Below, piece after piece: positions 25,207 through 32,903 of a stretch of DNA of 44,601 nucleotides (position 1 is its first letter; the number at the start of each line of letters is the position of its first letter). The DNA is from an uncultured Mycoplasmatota bacterium. Lineage in GTDB: Bacteria > Bacillota_I > Bacilli_A > RF39 > UBA660. The position numbers and the translations under genes were made by a program. The notes under the pieces were generated by a model, which was not told the origin of the DNA, made no database searches, and saw only the letters and a program-made list of their open reading frames with translations. The stretch covers positions 1 through 44,601 of the forward strand of contig CANOWY010000010.1 in NCBI GenBank assembly GCA_947571135.1, written 5' to 3'.

Positions 25207-25563
25207 TTATTTTAATTTTTCATAAATATGTTCACAAGATTTGCAAGTAATTTTCATTTCATAACTTGCCAGTTTTTTATCTAATATTGTGATTAAAGGT
25301 TCTTTATCTTTAGGACAGCAAAATCTATTTTTTATGATCACTAGTTCATCATTACAACTTTGCCCTACATTGCTATCTTCAAAATCTAATAATGCACTCC
25401 CAAAACTACCACAATTGCATTTGTATTTTAATTCTAATTTATCATAAGTTGCATAACATAAATAGCCTATATTTTCGTTGCAATTATCACAATATATCCA
25501 ACCTCCATAATTCGCTGCGAGTCTTGTTTTAACTAACTCCTTATTTTTTACTACTCGTGCCAT
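25207..25563 (-). CDS. Zinc-ribbon-rich protein, unknown
   Basis: 118 residues. ATG follows AAAAGGAG. Cys pairs at IYCDNCNENIGYLC, YKCNCGSFG, FCCPKD and ITCKSCEHIY suggest two zinc ribbons, perhaps four pairs with the central NCG. No catalytic motif or membrane segment. It lies just upstream of the frameshifted zinc-ribbon gene, which is a different family. I cannot name a function. Confidence 0.75.
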   Translation of the reverse strand: MARVVKNKELVKTRLAANYGGWIYCDNCNENIGYLCYATYDKLELKYKCNCGSFGSALLDFEDSNVGQSCNDELVIIKNRFCCPKDKEPLITILDKKLASYEMKITCKSCEHIYEKLK

Positions 25564-25594
25564 AAACTTATCTCCTTTTTAAATGTAATTTGAA

Positions 25595-26014
25595 TTACTT
25601 TATCTCAAAACTTTCTGTCTTTAAATCACAATAATATCTACCACTTGTAGCAGTAAATTTTAAAACACAGTAATCTGAATCCGTTACACCTTTTTTATAA
25701 AACATAGTATCCCCTTTTTTCCAAATCATATTTTTAGTTTCTTGGTCTGTTAATACTTCCATTGTTCCTTTTAACATAACCCCCACATACTTAATGAGTC
25801 CTTTATGATAAAAATATAGACTAGCATTAGAATTTTTTTGATATTGCTTTACTCTCATAGATGAAGTATTGGTAGAAAAATAAAATTCTTTTAAACCTTT
25901 TCGTTTTCTAGGTTTTAGCATTGCTTTCACATTAGGATAATTTTCATTATCAATAGAACTTATAAAACTAACTTTTTGCTTATCAATAAATTTTTCTATT
26001 TTCTTTACGTCCAT
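25595..26014 (-). CDS. Pyridoxamine 5'-phosphate oxidase-like (flavin-binding split barrel) protein
   Basis: About 139 residues. KIEKFIDKQKVSFISSID opening, then PNVKAMLKPRK, EFYFSTNTSSMRVKQYQKN, the flavin-phosphate-binding segment (R/K residues), and ending GRYYCDLKTESFEI. Small proteins of this type bind FMN or F420 and are often annotated general stress protein 26-like. A reading from 26047 exists, but ATG at 26014 follows AGAGGAAG. Substrate unknown. Confidence 0.85.
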   Translation of the reverse strand: MDVKKIEKFIDKQKVSFISSIDNENYPNVKAMLKPRKRKGLKEFYFSTNTSSMRVKQYQKNSNASLYFYHKGLIKYVGVMLKGTMEVLTDQETKNMIWKKGDTMFYKKGVTDSDYCVLKFTATSGRYYCDLKTESFEIK

Positions 26015-26043
26015 AAAACTTCCTCTCATTTTCAAATTATAAC

Positions 26044-26205
26044 TCAATATCTAATTATGTAATATATAACATATATCCAACTCATTAAGCCATGAATGAT
26101 TGCCTAGCCTAATAGAATACCAATTCACATAACTTATAAAATCGCTAGTGCACTCCCAAAAATGAATCCCAATTTAACACTTTTGGTAACAACATCTTTT
26201 TTAGT
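26044..26205 (-). pseudogene. Decayed small membrane protein gene
   Basis: One frame reads KDVVTKSVKLGFIFGSALAIL, then TAA, VM, TGA, IGILLG, TAG, then AIIHGLMSWIYVIYYIIRY and TGA at 26044. The two halves match the pattern of a widespread tiny membrane protein (GSALA...ISY...IGWAI.HG...WIYVIYY.I.Y), with TAG standing where a Trp (TGG) is expected. Three stops in one frame and no start codon mean it is dead. It lies between the PPOX gene and a BLIP-like lipoprotein. Confidence 0.6.
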
Positions 26206-26207
26206 TT

Positions 26208-26753
26208 TTATCTATAACTTGCAACAGAACATTTTTTACTTTTATTGTTAAAAGTTGCTCCTAATCTTTGTCCAGTTTGATCTGCCCATACGTAACTAAT
26301 AGAGGAAGCAGATATACTTTCTAATGTTCCTTCTGCTCCTACTTTTTCTACAAATTCTTCATAGGTGAAAGAATCTTTATTTAATAATTCTTGTAGTTCT
26401 GTTTTGGTAGGTAGTGTAACATTTTCATCTTTAATTGTTTCTTTGTCAATAGTGGCTTGGATAGTTACATCTTCTCCATATGTTTTGAATGTTATCCAGT
26501 TTTTAGAATCGAATTTCCAAATTGGGTCACTTCCAATCATAGCGTCTGTAGTAGATTCAAAGCCTATAATTTCATTAATTTCTTCAATAGTATTTGTGGC
26601 TTTTATTTGTTTCATACATTCTGTTATGGTACAATTTCCCTTTACTTCATCTTCTTTTGTTTTTTCTTCTGTTTGATTCATAGAACAACCTGTTGCAAAA
26701 ACAATAGCACATAAAAAGGCTACTAAACTGATTATAAATTGTTTTAATTTCAT
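26208..26753 (-). CDS. BLIP-like lipoprotein, copy 1
   Basis: 181 residues. Lipoprotein signal with lipobox ATGC (Cys23). Two similar units follow: residues about 47-105 (KATNTIEEINEIIGFE, IWKFDSKNWITF) and about 125-181 (DSFTYEEFVEKVGAEGTL, SYVWADQTGQRLGATFNN). Each has helix, strand, loop and W/F strands as in beta-lactamase inhibitor protein (BLIP)/SmpA-like repeats. Cys pair NCTITEC and a late KKCSV could be disulfides. A paralogue is at 31169-31711 (shared NEIIGFE, QATIDKE.IK, GEGTL). Role outside the cell is unknown; protein binding is the family habit. Confidence 0.85.
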   Translation of the reverse strand: MKLKQFIISLVAFLCAIVFATGCSMNQTEEKTKEDEVKGNCTITECMKQIKATNTIEEINEIIGFESTTDAMIGSDPIWKFDSKNWITFKTYGEDVTIQATIDKETIKDENVTLPTKTELQELLNKDSFTYEEFVEKVGAEGTLESISASSISYVWADQTGQRLGATFNNKSKKCSVASYR

Positions 26754-26872
26754 ATTTTCTTTTCTTCCTTTCTTTATTACATTTTCTATTTTAGCATATA
26801 CAAAGAAAAAAGCAAAATCTTCTATATTTGCTTTCTCTTTATCATCTATAACATAAACTTTTTTTACTTACA

Positions 26873-27508
26873 TTATTGATTACAACCACTAGTACAAACT
26901 TTTTGTGAATTAAGAACTTGTTCCATATCTTTTTTTAATTTTTGTTTTAAAGCCGAAACTTCTTCTTCGGTCCAATAGGCACCTGGTTCTGATAAACCAT
27001 GAGTATCTTTTGAGGTTTCATAATCGTTTCCTATAATATTTCCTTCGATAATAAAAGTCACATTAGGTACAAAAATCCATGGTTTTCCTTCATCATTGTA
27101 TTGTAAATAACCATCTAATAAATGGACTATCTCGTTATATTTATCCATACTGGTTGCTTTTAATTCCTTTGTATTCGTGTAGTATATTTTTTCTATCCCC
27201 ACTTCTTTGGCAACTTCATTTAAATATTTCACATAAAACTGACACCATGGACATTCTGGAAAACCTAAATAAGTAACTCCTGTTCCATGTTTCATAATCT
27301 CTATAATTTCATCTGGAGTTCTATAAACAAAAACATTTTCTTCTGAAACTTCTGTATATTCGCTTGCAAATTTTTTTGCCTCTTCTTGAATATTTGGTTG
27401 GGTATTGTAAGTTGTATTTTTTTCTTTCATCTTTTTACTGATGAAGAAGAAACCTCCTATCCCTAATAATAGCACCATAAGGAATACTATCATAATTTTT
27501 TTCTTCAT
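26873..27508 (-). CDS. Exported thioredoxin-like protein with CPWC motif
   Basis: 211 residues. Membrane anchor/signal at about 4-24, then a thioredoxin-like domain: TYLGFPECPWCQFYVKYLNEV with redox pair CPWC, later cis-Pro in FVPNVTFIIEG, and a C-terminal CTSGC. The family (bacteriocin transport accessory or PedC/BrcD-like) helps disulfide chemistry outside the cell, but the partner here is unknown; the adjacent BLIP-like lipoprotein has Cys pairs and could be a client. ATG follows GGAAAAATG-type weak site. Confidence 0.8.
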   Translation of the reverse strand: MKKKIMIVFLMVLLLGIGGFFFISKKMKEKNTTYNTQPNIQEEAKKFASEYTEVSEENVFVYRTPDEIIEIMKHGTGVTYLGFPECPWCQFYVKYLNEVAKEVGIEKIYYTNTKELKATSMDKYNEIVHLLDGYLQYNDEGKPWIFVPNVTFIIEGNIIGNDYETSKDTHGLSEPGAYWTEEEVSALKQKLKKDMEQVLNSQKVCTSGCNQ

Positions 27509-27580
27509 TTTTCCTTCTTCCTTTCTACTAAACTAAATTTTATAATTTAGAAAAAAGAAAAGAAATAACGGAGCGGTTGA

Positions 27581-27603
27581 AAAAACTCAACATTTGGTTG
27601 AGT
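27581..27603 (-). terminator. Terminator after the 27606 regulator
   Basis: Stem ACTCAAC/GTTGAGT with 5-base loop then six T on the minus strand; a perfect, strong hairpin at the stop codon. Confidence 0.8.
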
Positions 27604-27605
27604 TC

Positions 27606-28316
27606 TTAATTGCAGTTACTTTCAATCGTTAATGGTATTTTATAAGATGTTATTTTATCTGTTTCCTTGGTTGCTTCTATTTCCAAATACAAACTTTCTT
27701 CTGAATAAGTTTTACATATTTTTTGATAATCATCTATGGCGAAAACAACTTGTTGAAGAAATTCTTCTAAGGTGATTTTTTTATTTTCATTGTAATGATA
27801 CGTATCTATTATTTTGGTGTGTTCATTATTTTTTTCGTATAAAGTGCAATTTATGCTACTATATTTCTCCATATCATCTCCACCACAATAACTAACACTA
27901 CTAATATAAATAGAGGATTTAGAATTGTTATAAGCAATACTCCCTGTTATATTAAAATTAGCACAATTTGCTTTCAACATTTTAAATTCAAAACCCTTGT
28001 CTTTATTTACAAGATGAATAATACCTATTCCTCCCACTAATAATAAAGAAATTATAATTACAGTAAAAGATAAAATATAGAGAGTTTGTTTTTTTCTATT
28101 TTTCTTATTATACTTTCCTTCAAAAAGATCATCTAAACTAATATTAAAATCTTTGCTCATTTGTTTCATAAGAGATGTATCTGGCATATTTAAGCCATTT
28201 TCCCATTTACTGACTGCTTGGTAAGTGACATTATACTTTTCTGCAAGTTGTTTTTGGGTTAAATGATGTTTTTTTCTTATCTCTTTTATAAATCTACCAA
28301 ATTTTTCTTGATTCAT
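27606..28316 (-). CDS. Membrane-tethered XRE regulator with outer domain
   Basis: About 236 residues. HTH 1-65 (GRFIKEIRKKHHLTQKQLAEKY, YQAVSKWENGLNMPD), a basic linker NKKNRKKQ, one membrane segment (TLYILSFTVIIISLLLVGGIG), then about 125 residues outside with Cys residues (KANCANF, SYCGG, INCTLYE). Outer sensor tied to a DNA-binding head is the likely design. ATG at 28316 is chosen over 28334 for its GGAG site. The nearby membrane gene at 28451 precedes it in the same direction. Confidence 0.82.
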   Translation of the reverse strand: MNQEKFGRFIKEIRKKHHLTQKQLAEKYNVTYQAVSKWENGLNMPDTSLMKQMSKDFNISLDDLFEGKYNKKNRKKQTLYILSFTVIIISLLLVGGIGIIHLVNKDKGFEFKMLKANCANFNITGSIAYNNSKSSIYISSVSYCGGDDMEKYSSINCTLYEKNNEHTKIIDTYHYNENKKITLEEFLQQVVFAIDDYQKICKTYSEESLYLEIEATKETDKITSYKIPLTIESNCN

Positions 28317-28450
28317 GTTACTTCTCAACTCCATATTGAACTTTCTTAGTCGCTAAGAACTATGTTTTAACTGAACTATTCGTTACAATATTGCTTTTGG
28401 TTCGTTTTTTATTTAATCTCTTGTAGTAATTGTAATTTTATAGTTACTTA

Positions 28451-28831
28451 TTATCTTTTCATTTTTGTATTCAAACTATTTATAAATTCTTTTCTTCTCA
28501 TAATGGTTGCAATTATAACAAACAAAGAATATATTAAAATTCCAATAAATGGTTGTGTATTAAATTCTGTTGTCAAGGAAGTACTAATGCAAAAGAATAT
28601 AATAGTCAACACTAATATTATCCAGTTTGAATTTTTTATCCTATTTATATACAAATAACCCAATGGTATATATATAACTCCCACTAATAATTTTACGATA
28701 TAATCTGGAATATTTGGTAAACCAAATATCATATTGAGTTCACTACCATTAAATACCAATGACAACAATACAATAATTCCACCAAATATATAAAAACCTC
28801 CTATAAATGTTATGACTTTTGATTCTTTCAT
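28451..28831 (-). CDS. Four-helix membrane protein, paralogue of 41468-41848
   Basis: 126 residues, four hydrophobic segments. Start MKESKVITFIGGFYIFGGII. It is very similar to the product of 41468-41848 over its whole length (shared SKVITFIGGFYIFGGII, LPNIPDYIVKLL, YIPLGYLY). Function unknown. Both copies sit next to a membrane-tethered XRE regulator, which suggests a working pair: membrane partner plus sensor. Confidence 0.82.
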   Translation of the reverse strand: MKESKVITFIGGFYIFGGIIVLLSLVFNGSELNMIFGLPNIPDYIVKLLVGVIYIPLGYLYINRIKNSNWIILVLTIIFFCISTSLTTEFNTQPFIGILIYSLFVIIATIMRRKEFINSLNTKMKR

Positions 28832-28881
28832 AATTTTTCCTTTTTTATCTAACCTTGTTTGTCACTTTTCAAAAACTATAA

Positions 28882-29050
28882 CTAATTCTTCCATTTTCCC
28901 ATATTGTGAGTTTCTTCATCTATGATCCCTTTTTTAGTATTCTGTGCCAACTAAATAACATGAACTTGTCGAGTTCTTCTCCGCTATCTAAAACTACTTG
29001 GACAAATACTGTATGATTTTACTATTCATTTTCATTAAAAATCACTCATT
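28882..29050 (-). pseudogene. Unknown gene remnant with in-frame stops
   Basis: An extended -10 (TGATATACT, 29062-29070) precedes a frame reading VIFNENE, two stops, then NHTVFVQVVLDSGEELDKFM to HRILKKGS and stop. A shift of frame there continues IIDEETHNMGKWKN to a TAG at 28882. The text has protein-like composition and its own promoter, so a gene was here. The family is not recognised. Confidence 0.45.
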
Positions 29051-29108
29051 TCGTTATTAATAGTATATCACGTATAATTTTTATTTTTATATAAATTATT
29101 GGTGAATT

Positions 29109-29576
29109 TTAATTTTCTAAATATTTTTTTAGTTCTTTTGCAAATTCGACTTCATTTAACTTACTTAAATCTTTGTCAAAAGCAAGAGAAGAAGACGTTA
29201 TTTCTTCTCCCATCCAGTTTTCTTTTACGTAATTCCTCTCTTCCTCCAATGAAGAAAATGTTACTTCTACTCTATATAATCCTGTAAACTTTCCTAAATA
29301 TTTTTTGATAGAAACTCTGTTATCTTTTAAGAATAAATAACTATCTCTTATAATTTCTGAATATGAATTTGCTTTTAATTCTAAAAATTCAGTTTCTGAT
29401 ATCTCTTTTTTTTCCACTACGTTATTATTAGAATCTAGTATTTCTTTTTGATATTTATTATCCCTTTTTTGAACTCTTAATTCATCATTAATGTAATATC
29501 TTTCATAACGAATAGGATTACTTAAAGGCAAATCGTTTATAGAATTTATAATGTATCTTTTTGTTAATCTTCTCAT
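29109..29576 (-). CDS. CYTH-domain-like protein
   Basis: 155 residues. Layout fits the CYTH/triphosphate-tunnel fold: K/R-rich strand start (RRLTKRYIINS), RYERYYINDELRVQKRD, EKKEISETEFLEL, SYLFLKDNRVSIKKYLGKF and RVEVTFSSLEEERNYV, WMGEEIT. Alternating charged strands lining a tunnel are as in thiamine triphosphatase or class IV adenylate cyclase, but an ExExK at the N-terminus is not seen, so activity is uncertain. ATG has a GAAGGAAT site. It follows the extended -10 at 29607. Confidence 0.7.
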   Translation of the reverse strand: MRRLTKRYIINSINDLPLSNPIRYERYYINDELRVQKRDNKYQKEILDSNNNVVEKKEISETEFLELKANSYSEIIRDSYLFLKDNRVSIKKYLGKFTGLYRVEVTFSSLEEERNYVKENWMGEEITSSSLAFDKDLSKLNEVEFAKELKKYLEN

Positions 29577-29606
29577 TTCTATTCCTTCCTTAATTGTTCT
29601 AATTTT

Positions 29607-29615
29607 ATTGTATCA
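29607..29615 (-). promoter_or_regulatory. Extended -10 promoter of the CYTH-like gene
   Basis: Minus-strand TGATACAAT, 31 bases before the ATG at 29576. Confidence 0.45.
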
Positions 29616-29650
29616 TACCTTATTATCTTGTAACTTTTTTAAATAAAAGC

Positions 29651-29670
29651 GAAATCTGCATAAAGATTTC
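29651..29670 (-). terminator. Possible terminator
   Basis: Stem GAAATCT/AGATTTC, 6-base loop, followed on the minus strand by GCTTTTATTT. It lies in the 29577-29855 gap, possibly ending transcripts from 29856. Confidence 0.4.
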
Positions 29671-29694
29671 CTAATTTTTAATATTTTCAGGGGA

Positions 29695-29766
29695 ATATGG
29701 TTCAATCCACATAAAAAGAACGCTAGTTTTTTAAATAAAAATATAGAAACATAGCGTGAACCATAT
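29695..29766. repeat. Nested inverted repeat in an intergenic gap
   Basis: ATATGGTTCA (29695-29704) is a perfect inverted match to TGAACCATAT (29757-29766), and inside it CGCTA pairs with TAGCG. No gene lies in 29577-29855. It may be a folded RNA, a MITE remnant or chance. Confidence 0.45.
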
Positions 29767-29855
29767 GTGAACTTTTCTGATTCTCAAAAACACATAACTT
29801 ACGTATATATCTTTTAAGATTTTTCAATCTCTTCTAAATGTTTTTTTTATTTTAC

Positions 29856-30314
29856 TTATCTTTTCCATTTTTCTAATTTATAGCCCTTTTCTTCTAAAGT
29901 AGTATGAAAGTCTTCGGCAAAATCTAGAAACTTTTCTATTTCCTCTGCTTGATAAATATTTTTAGGTCCATATAAAGTTTTACTTGATGTTCCTTTTATA
30001 TTTAATATTTCTCCGAAATTTTCGTAATTCTTTTCATATTGAAAACAGATTTGATTATATTTTGGATTGTAAGAAACATTTACGACTTTATCCATTTCGA
30101 TATGATAAGCCTCTGAATAATCTCCTAAATTACTATCTACTTGGATTAATACAACATCAAAATCTTTTTTCCTATACCCTACAATATAGTCATAAAAAGA
30201 AGCCGTATTTGTATCTAGTATAAATCCACGTTCAAATTTTGAAGATGTCATATACGCATATAAAATTTCGTATGTATCACCTTCTGGAACAGATTTATTA
30301 AAAATTTCTCTCAT
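29856..30314 (-). CDS. Unknown protein (152 aa)
   Basis: ATG at 30314 lies after AAAAGAGA. Soluble, no signal peptide. The central part is strand-rich with acid residues (FDVVLIQVDSNLGDYSEAYHIEMD), then YNPKYNQICFQYEKNY and a helical end (EEIEKFLDFAEDFHTTLEEKGYKL). Not recognised. Preceded by an extended -10 (30373-30381). Confidence 0.7.
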   Translation of the reverse strand: MREIFNKSVPEGDTYEILYAYMTSSKFERGFILDTNTASFYDYIVGYRKKDFDVVLIQVDSNLGDYSEAYHIEMDKVVNVSYNPKYNQICFQYEKNYENFGEILNIKGTSSKTLYGPKNIYQAEEIEKFLDFAEDFHTTLEEKGYKLEKWKR

Positions 30315-30372
30315 TCTCTTTTTCTTTATTGCACAATCCTCTTTATCATATTCTGGTACAATTTCTTTTTTT

Positions 30373-30381
30373 ATTATACCA
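30373..30381 (-). promoter_or_regulatory. Extended -10 promoter of 29856-30314
   Basis: Minus-strand TGGTATAAT, 59 bases before the ATG. Confidence 0.4.
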
Positions 30382-30662
30382 TAAATTCTTTCAGTTTAAA
30401 AATTTGTTTTGTTCTATTTCACTGACAATAATGAGATAATAAAAGCAATATCTTATAAAATTATACCACGTATTATTTTATTTTCTGTCATGGCATTTTC
30501 TGGAACAACTACTGCATTTTCAATAATTTTATAAATATAAGGGGAACATTCATCTATCATTGTATTGATAGAAAAACTTCTTTTTTACTTTATATATGGA
30601 ATATCTCCTTTTGAATTGGTTCTTTATAAAGATGGTTTGAAGTACAAAATGATTAAAAAAAA
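30382..30662. other. Intergenic stretch with possible small reading (30453-30560)
   Basis: No solid gene between the promoter at 30373 and the terminator at 30663. A minus-strand frame from 30560 reads MIDECSPYIYKIIENAVVV to ENKIIRGIIL (35 residues) with no ribosome site and stops upstream in the same frame. It may be a gene remnant; I cannot place it. Confidence 0.3.
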
Positions 30663-30698
30663 GAAAAATATCTTAATTTTAACCTTAAGATATTTTTC
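30663..30698 (-). terminator. Strong terminator after 30698-31144
   Basis: Perfect 14-bp stem GAAAAATATCTTAA/TTAAGATATTTTTC, 8-base loop, then CTTTTTTTTAA on the minus strand, touching the stop codon. Confidence 0.8.
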
Positions 30699-31144
30699 TA
30701 TTCTAAAACTTTTTGTGCATTTTCTTTTTTCATTTGGGATAGTTTTGAAGTCTGAATAGTAGCAACAAATAAAAGTATAAAACTTCCTATCAAACAGACA
30801 AAATAAAGTTTTCCAACAGGTGTACCATTTTTTACCCCTTGAACATCTGCATACATTTTATCGTTTGCATAATAAGCCGTTATACTTCTTCCTTTCATAG
30901 CAGGATTAGCACTATGAGCATTTTCTAAATTGTATGTTTTTCCTTTATACTCTACTTCTACATCATACTTATTATAAGTAGAACCATTTTTTTTATTTTT
31001 TATTTGTGTAGTTTTTGCACTTAAAACAACTACTTTTACTTCTTCATAATCTGGGTTACTTTTGTTTACCATAAACCACAATCCTACTGTTGCAAGGACA
31101 CAAACGACAAAAGAAATCCATAAAATCATTACTTGTTTTTTCAT
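30698..31144 (-). CDS. DUF3592-type membrane protein
   Basis: 148 residues: membrane segment near 6-26, an outside beta-rich domain (VKVVVLSAKTTQIKNKKNG, YDVEVEYKGKTYNLENAHS, ITAYYANDKMYADVQG) and a second membrane segment near 116-134, with a short charged tail. This two-helix sandwich is the DUF3592 pattern; function unknown. Follows the BLIP-like copy 2 by 24 bases, likely one transcript with the strong terminator at its end. Confidence 0.75.
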   Translation of the reverse strand: MKKQVMILWISFVVCVLATVGLWFMVNKSNPDYEEVKVVVLSAKTTQIKNKKNGSTYNKYDVEVEYKGKTYNLENAHSANPAMKGRSITAYYANDKMYADVQGVKNGTPVGKLYFVCLIGSFILLFVATIQTSKLSQMKKENAQKVLE

Positions 31145-31168
31145 CTCTAACTCCTACTCTTTAGGAAC

Positions 31169-31711
31169 TTATCGCAAAGAAATGATACTACATTTCCCAT
31201 CTTTGGTAGTAGAAAATGTGGCACTAAAAGTTCTATCGTTTTTATCTACCCAAATGTATCTATCTGATGTTGAAGTTTTACCAGCAAGAGTTCCTTCTAC
31301 ACCACCAAGTTTTTCCACCATTTCTTTATAAGTATAAGATTTTCCTTTATTTAAAGATTCTTTTAATTCGCTAAAAATAGAAAAATCGTTGTCTTCGTTT
31401 TTGATTTTTTCTTTGTCAATCGTAGCTTGTAAAATTGGACTAGTAGAACTCATATCTAAAGTAATCGATTCTTTATCAGACAATTTCCATGTATAGTTTT
31501 CAGAATAATTACTTTTTTCTCCTTCAAAACCAATAATCTCATTAATTTCTTCTACTGTTTTTTTGGTATCTAATAAAGTAATGCATTCTCTAACTTCACA
31601 GTTGCCTTGCACTTTAGGAACTTTCTCTTTCTGTACTTCTTTTTCACCACAGCCTGTTGCTAAACTTAAACTTAACAACCCTAAAATCATATACATACTT
31701 CTTTTTTTCAT
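31169..31711 (-). CDS. BLIP-like lipoprotein, copy 2
   Basis: 180 residues. Lipobox ATGC (Cys21). Two BLIP/SmpA-like units: KTVEEINEIIGFEGE with YTWKLSDKESITL, and SYTYKEMVEKLGGVEGTLAG with RYIWVDKNDRTFSATF. Clear paralogue of 26208-26753: shared NCEVREC/NCTITEC Cys pair, EEINEIIGFE and QATIDKEKIK. C-terminal GKCSI Cys also shared. Signal then soluble outside; binding partner unknown. Extended -10 TGTTATACT at 31736. Confidence 0.85.
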   Translation of the reverse strand: MKKRSMYMILGLLSLSLATGCGEKEVQKEKVPKVQGNCEVRECITLLDTKKTVEEINEIIGFEGEKSNYSENYTWKLSDKESITLDMSSTSPILQATIDKEKIKNEDNDFSIFSELKESLNKGKSYTYKEMVEKLGGVEGTLAGKTSTSDRYIWVDKNDRTFSATFSTTKDGKCSIISLR

Positions 31712-31735
31712 TTTTCAAACTCACTTTCTAATTCT

Positions 31736-31744
31736 AGTATAACA
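31736..31744 (-). promoter_or_regulatory. Extended -10 promoter of BLIP-like copy 2
   Basis: Minus-strand TGTTATACT, 25 bases before the ATG at 31711. Confidence 0.5.
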
Positions 31745-31785
31745 CTTTTTTTATATAAGGAAATTATTTTTTGCTTTTTTCTTTC

Positions 31786-32895
31786 CTATTTTTCTAAATC
31801 CCAAGTAAGTCCATTATCTTTACTTATAAATAATAGTTCCTTCTCTTCATATCCACCCGTTAAAACACTTTCATATACAGAACATTTTAATTTTAATATT
31901 TCATTTTCGTAATAAGGATTTTCTTCAACAGTGATAAAATGTACACTATTGTTTTCATAGTTAAATTTAGAAGAAGAAAATGTTTTTCCTCCATTTTGAG
32001 TCACGAATAATCTTCCGTAACTTTCGTTTCCCTTTAATCCAATATTGCCTGTTGAAATAGTAAACCCAATTGTTTCATTTAAAAATACAAATTGTGCTTC
32101 TAAACTTACAATGAGTGCTTCTTCGGTGATAGCATAAAAATTATTGCCATTATCAGGACTTCTTAAGACATTTACTGCCATATTTTGAGGCAGTACACTC
32201 TCTACTTGAATCACTCGTAATATAGTAGATGAAAATTGCACTTCATAAAGTGGCTCCTTATCTTCAGGCAATAGGTATTCTTCACTTTTTGATGGCTTAG
32301 TTGTTGTACTGTCATAGATAATATGAACATCTTCCTCCCACAATCCATCCTTATTTTGTATCCAGGTAATCGATTCTTTTAAAGTTACTTTTTCTTCTTC
32401 ATCGTAATAAGTATATTCTACTTTTCTTCCTTTAAACATTTCAAAAGGATTATAGTCTTTGTCTTCAAAATAGGCATGTACTTTTTCTTTTATTCCGACA
32501 ATAAAGGATCCAAAGGAATCGTAATAAGCCATATCCACATAGGGTTCTTTTTGTAAAACAGCAACATACGTTTTATCTTTTAATCTAACTGAATATTCTG
32601 GTTTATAAAATATAGAAATTAAAAGAAAACATGGAATTAAAACGATTAGGAATGAAAACCCAATGACTAGATACGTTATTCGTTTTTCTAGTTTATTTTG
32701 ACACTTTTTTAGAATAAAGTCTGTAATTCCTACTAAAAAGTGAATCAGAATCACCAATATTAGAATAAACACTACCCAATTTCGTAATCGTAAATTCATA
32801 AGATAAAGTAAAAATTGAAAAACGAACATACTTCCTAAAAATAGTAAGGATTTTTTCAAACTATTTTTTCTTATTTTTTTTCCTAACTTTTTCAT
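31786..32895 (-). CDS. Membrane protein with outside BNR/Asp-box repeats
   Basis: About 369 residues. Three hydrophobic segments in the first 110 residues (SLLFLGSMFVFQFLLYLMNL, WVVFILILVILIHFLVGI, LVIGFSFLIVLIPCFLLISI), then a beta-rich outside domain. Asp-box-like motifs S-x-D-x-G-x-x-F/W occur as SPDNGNNF, TQNGGKTF and SKDNGLTW, typical of sialidase-type beta-propellers; no catalytic sialidase residues are evident, so binding is likelier. Two starts are possible; ATG at 32895 has GAGG 6 bases before it. It overlaps the end of the upstream XRE gene (ATGA), so both are made together. Confidence 0.75.
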   Translation of the reverse strand: MKKLGKKIRKNSLKKSLLFLGSMFVFQFLLYLMNLRLRNWVVFILILVILIHFLVGITDFILKKCQNKLEKRITYLVIGFSFLIVLIPCFLLISIFYKPEYSVRLKDKTYVAVLQKEPYVDMAYYDSFGSFIVGIKEKVHAYFEDKDYNPFEMFKGRKVEYTYYDEEEKVTLKESITWIQNKDGLWEEDVHIIYDSTTTKPSKSEEYLLPEDKEPLYEVQFSSTILRVIQVESVLPQNMAVNVLRSPDNGNNFYAITEEALIVSLEAQFVFLNETIGFTISTGNIGLKGNESYGRLFVTQNGGKTFSSSKFNYENNSVHFITVEENPYYENEILKLKCSVYESVLTGGYEEKELLFISKDNGLTWDLEK

Positions 32896-32903
32896 ACATT
32901 TCC

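Noticed and set aside
25781-25785. Further C/G runs of five, here and at 11671
   Set aside because: Five-base runs are in frame and not unusual; only runs of six or more were counted as tracts.
30565-30759. Plus-strand frame of 64 codons
   Set aside because: Runs through the strong terminator and antisense into the DUF3592 gene; no ribosome site.
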